Below the pieces are notes generated by a model, which was not told the DNA's origin, ran no database searches, and saw only the letters and a list, made by a program, of their open reading frames with translations. A stretch of DNA of 64,000 bases from Colius striatus (Eukaryota > Chordata > Aves > Coliiformes > Coliidae), in assembly GCF_028858725.1 (NCBI RefSeq), contig NC_084767.1, positions 34,025,202-34,089,201 of the forward strand, read 5' to 3'. Position 1 is the stretch's first letter. Every line of letters begins with the position of its first letter. Of the stretch, positions 61,331 to 64,000 are shown piece after piece. The position numbers and the translations under genes are program-made.

Positions 61331-64000
61331 GGCTCAGAGGTAAGGCAGGCTACGCTCTGTTTTATGCTGGCACTTGCCACGTTTTAAAGCAAACAGCTTG
61401 TCTGGGCCCCGAAACTCTGAATTTGTAACAAATTCTCACAACAGCTCATCACTGAAGAAAGGTTGGGTGAAAGCGGGGAGGGGAGACTGGCGTAAGCATT
61501 AACTGAAATAGCGGCAGCAGAATATTCAAAGCATAAACAAGGTGGGGTCAGGCTGGGGGCCCTTCCCTGCTACGCTCGGCTGCCCGACTTTTTAATTTCT
61601 TTTTCTCAACAAATAAAGGGCACCTTTCTGTACGCTTCACGTGAAGGGCTGTCTCTGTTCCCTTCCCCAAAAGGGACACTGAAGGGGGAAAAAAACCCAA
61701 ATCTGTCCTAGGTCTTTTTGCTCCTCTCAGGATGGTTAAATAAAACATAATTAAGAGAAGAATTCCTGGCTGTTAGGAGGCCTGTTTCACAAAATGCTTC
61801 CCACACGTGTTTAAAGTGCAAACAACCTGAGTTTATTTAACAGTCAAAACTCAGCCTGAATTAACTTAGTTAACTAACTTAATATTGTCTACGTTTCTTT
61901 GGTGGAAGGCAAAAAATGCCAGCCTTCTTAGGTGGAGGGGCGGTGCGTCTTTCTAAGGGGAAGAAGAAAGGATGTGTCAGAGCTTCTTCAAGAGTAATGC
62001 GCTTGGCTGGGTCGTACTCCAGCATCTTGCCAAGGAGGTCAAAGAGGTTCTGGTGGTCAGCGTCCTGGCAGGTCATGAATTCCTTCATCAAGAAAACAAA
62101 AAACGGGGGTTTTGGAATCTCATTAATTGCACTTCAAGCTCCCCTCCCCAAACCCCTTTTCCCCTCTGTCCTCTTACCTTCAGTGGCTTACACTGGCTTA
62201 ACATGTATCTAGCAGCTGGACTCCGTTGATCCCAATCCAGCCGGTCATGAGAGAAGTATCTGCGTTTCCTTAACCAAACAGACCACGGTTTGTTAACCAA
62301 AGATTTGGGCTTGTCCCTGCACTAGAACTTTATCAGCATGTTTGTTCCCAGCTTGGGGACTGACTGGCCCTGTTGCACCTGCCTGACCAGCTTGGTCGAT
62401 ACAGCAAAAGGATAAATCTGAGCTTATTAGACTTCTAAAAAATTTCCTACGAAACCAGATCTGAAAATACATAAACCTATACCAGTCCAGGGAGAGAAAA
62501 ACATCGTTACCTGCTTCTCTTGGCCATGTCATCTGGCAGGGGCCCCAGGACTCGCTCCATCATTGCCAGCTGCTCTTCGTCCCTCCTGGCCTAGAGGGAG
62601 AGCAAAAGAGACTTTTTTTTTTTTTCTGTGAGAGGAAGTTAACCACGGAGTAGCCTTACTTCAGCGTTGACTGTACGCTGCAGCCAAGAATCCACTTCAG
62701 ATTCAAGAAAAAAAAAAAAAAGCTGTACTCATCTGTTTCCTGAAGAAAGTTGCCATGTACTGGAGGGGTTTTGCCCCTGCGGTTCTCTCCAATTTGGCAT
62801 TAAAGAGAAACGCAGCTTCATTTTCTTGCACAGACCACTCCCCTTAGTTCCCACCTCCCCCTAGCATGTCTCCACCCAGCTAAGAAGTATTACACACGCA
62901 GCATCACTGTGGGGGTTCGCTGTTACCTACATCAAACAGTGTGGATCCAGTGTAGTATTCCACGAGGACACATCCAATGCTCCAAACGTCACAGGGTTGT
63001 GACCACCCCAGTCCTGTGAAAAAGATGCAGCAGGTTCACGTTTATAGCACCCTGCAAACAGTTCAACAGCTCAAGCAAGATATGCAACACTGCTGTAGCC
63101 TAACAAACAGGCGTCTTCTGACCTAGGATGACTTCAGGAGCTCTGTAATATCTCGTGGACACCAGACTGCTGTGATACTCAGCGTCATATACCGCGTTGC
63201 CGAAGTCCACGACTTTGACGGCTGGATCTTTTATGGTGCGTTCATTGCATTTCTAAATTGAAACAGGGAGACGCAAGTGACCAAATAAACCCTGACAGTG
63301 GCCAAGGGAGAGGTGGGGAAGACGACGGCAACTCACCCATTTGTGGCTATACTTTTTAACATAGTCTGAGTTCACAAATACAATGTTTTCTGGTTTCAGA
63401 TCTGTATGAGTCAACTTCTTCAGGTGCAAAACTGCCATGTAACAAACACAGTTAGCCAACTCTGTCAAGAGAATGTAACAAACAAAGCAAAAAAAAAAAA
63501 ACAAACCACCCCACAAAAAACTTACAGTTCACAGATTCGCAGATCTGATATGCCATCTGTCTAATGTGGTCCAGCTCAAAGGGCAGAAAGCCATTCTGTT
63601 TAAGGAAGTCATAGGTGCTGAGCCCCAGCAGCTCAAAAACAATGCTGACGTGGTCACGGTACGTAAACCATTCTAACATCCGGACGCAGTGACTGCAAAA
63701 GCAGGGAAATACAGCAAGTTGCGTGACACTCAGATCCACACGTTGTTACGTTGCAGAAAGTGACATCGCAGACACTTGAAAGCCAAAACAAAAGGACAGA
63801 CGGCTTTGTACACTTACTATCTACCGTTGGGATCCACTGCCTTTAAATGCTGCAGCACCTGTACTTCTAAGTGAGCTGCCTCCGTGCACGTAGGGACATT
63901 TTTTATTATTTTCACAGCTACGTGCCTGTTGTGGCTGAAAAGACAGGTTTCAGCAGTGATCAGAACAATTAGCTTTAATGCAGAATATTCGGTAATTATA
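60395..64000. repeat. Array unit 8 (partial, cut by window end)
   Basis: The first 3606 bp of a unit of the unit 6/7 type. It shares the extra C near 61855 and the intronic 1-bp deletion near 62330 with unit 7. Private changes include one extra T near 62160, one extra T near 62824, one extra T near 63747 and a coding change at 63645. Confidence 0.97.
61879..64000 (-). CDS. CLK-type LAMMER kinase, copy 8, 5' part beyond window
   Basis: Coding exons 5 to 12 are present: 63934-63818, 63692-63526, 63431-63337, 63252-63123, 63013-62931, 62590-62511, 62268-62178 and 62082-61879. The window ends in the intron upstream of coding exon 5, so the N-terminus and glycine loop are not visible. A private change at 63645 converts Cys208 to Ser, three residues before the expected gatekeeper Phe211. 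Extra single bases near 62160, 62824 and 63747 all fall in introns. The AATAAA signal is at 61832-61837. Confidence 0.9.

Larger units (their letters stand above)
1..64000. repeat. Tandem array of ~8.63-kb gene-bearing units (7.4 copies)
   Basis: The same sequence, beginning at an arbitrary anchor at position 1, recurs at 8637, 17265, 25887, 34518, 43148, 51772 and 60395, always in the same orientation and with no unrelated sequence between copies. Unit lengths range from 8622 to 8636 bp. The differences seen are single-base changes, length changes in A/T runs, a CTAT microsatellite, a 9-bp indel near unit offset 3674 and a 6-bp indel in the CpG island. Each unit holds one kinase gene, one CpG island, one retroviral pol remnant and one 98-codon plus-strand frame. 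Neither array end lies in the window. Confidence 0.99.

Noticed and set aside
1-64000. CRISPR array or bacterial operon
   Set aside because: The repeat unit is 8.6 kb with spliced genes. There are no short spaced repeats, no ribosome-binding-site-led operons and no bacterial genes.
1-64000. Array as a simple assembly duplication
   Set aside because: Units carry distinct, patterned substitutions and indels shared between specific neighbours, which an artificial copy would not produce. Copy number could still be mis-assembled.

Overview
The window looks like vertebrate nuclear DNA, most likely from a bird or another sauropsid. The signs are spliced genes with GT/AG introns, a methylation-free-looking CpG island, simple repeats and a gammaretrovirus-like pol remnant. 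The species cannot be fixed from the sequence. Nothing bacterial is present.

The whole 64 kb is one head-to-tail tandem array. A unit of about 8.63 kb is repeated 7.4 times, starting at 1, 8637, 17265, 25887, 34518, 43148, 51772 and 60395. The full unit lengths are 8636, 8628, 8622, 8631, 8630, 8624 and 8623 bp. Both window edges lie inside the array, so its true size is unknown. Copies differ by scattered substitutions and short indels.

Each unit has the same layout from left to right. First comes a minus-strand open frame carrying a retroviral RT-connection/RNase H remnant (unit offset about -23 to 936). Next is a spacer with the 3' UTR and poly(A) signal of a kinase gene. Then comes the kinase gene itself on the minus strand, with 12 coding exons over about 4.5 kb. 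I joined these exons by splice signals and reading phase into an open frame of 474 codons plus stop, encoding a complete CDC-like (LAMMER) kinase closest to CLK1/CLK4. Upstream of its start codon is a GC-rich CpG island that probably holds the promoter. After that is about 1.2 kb of non-coding spacer, then a plus-strand 98-codon open frame of unknown identity.

Copies 1-7 carry the complete kinase gene; copy 8 is cut by the window edge after coding exon 5. Because each unit has its own CpG island, start codon and poly(A) signal, the array could work as a multi-copy dose of a CLK-type splicing kinase. Copy 6 has lost the GT of its coding-exon-3 donor and is probably impaired. Diagnostic variants sort the copies into neighbour groups (2-3, 4-5, 6-7-8). 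At least one pair of sites shows all four allele combinations, which points to gene conversion or unequal crossing-over between units.

The encoded kinase keeps every catalytic motif but differs from the usual CLKs. Its N-terminal region has almost no RS dipeptides, and it has a 27-residue proline/basic tail after the kinase domain.
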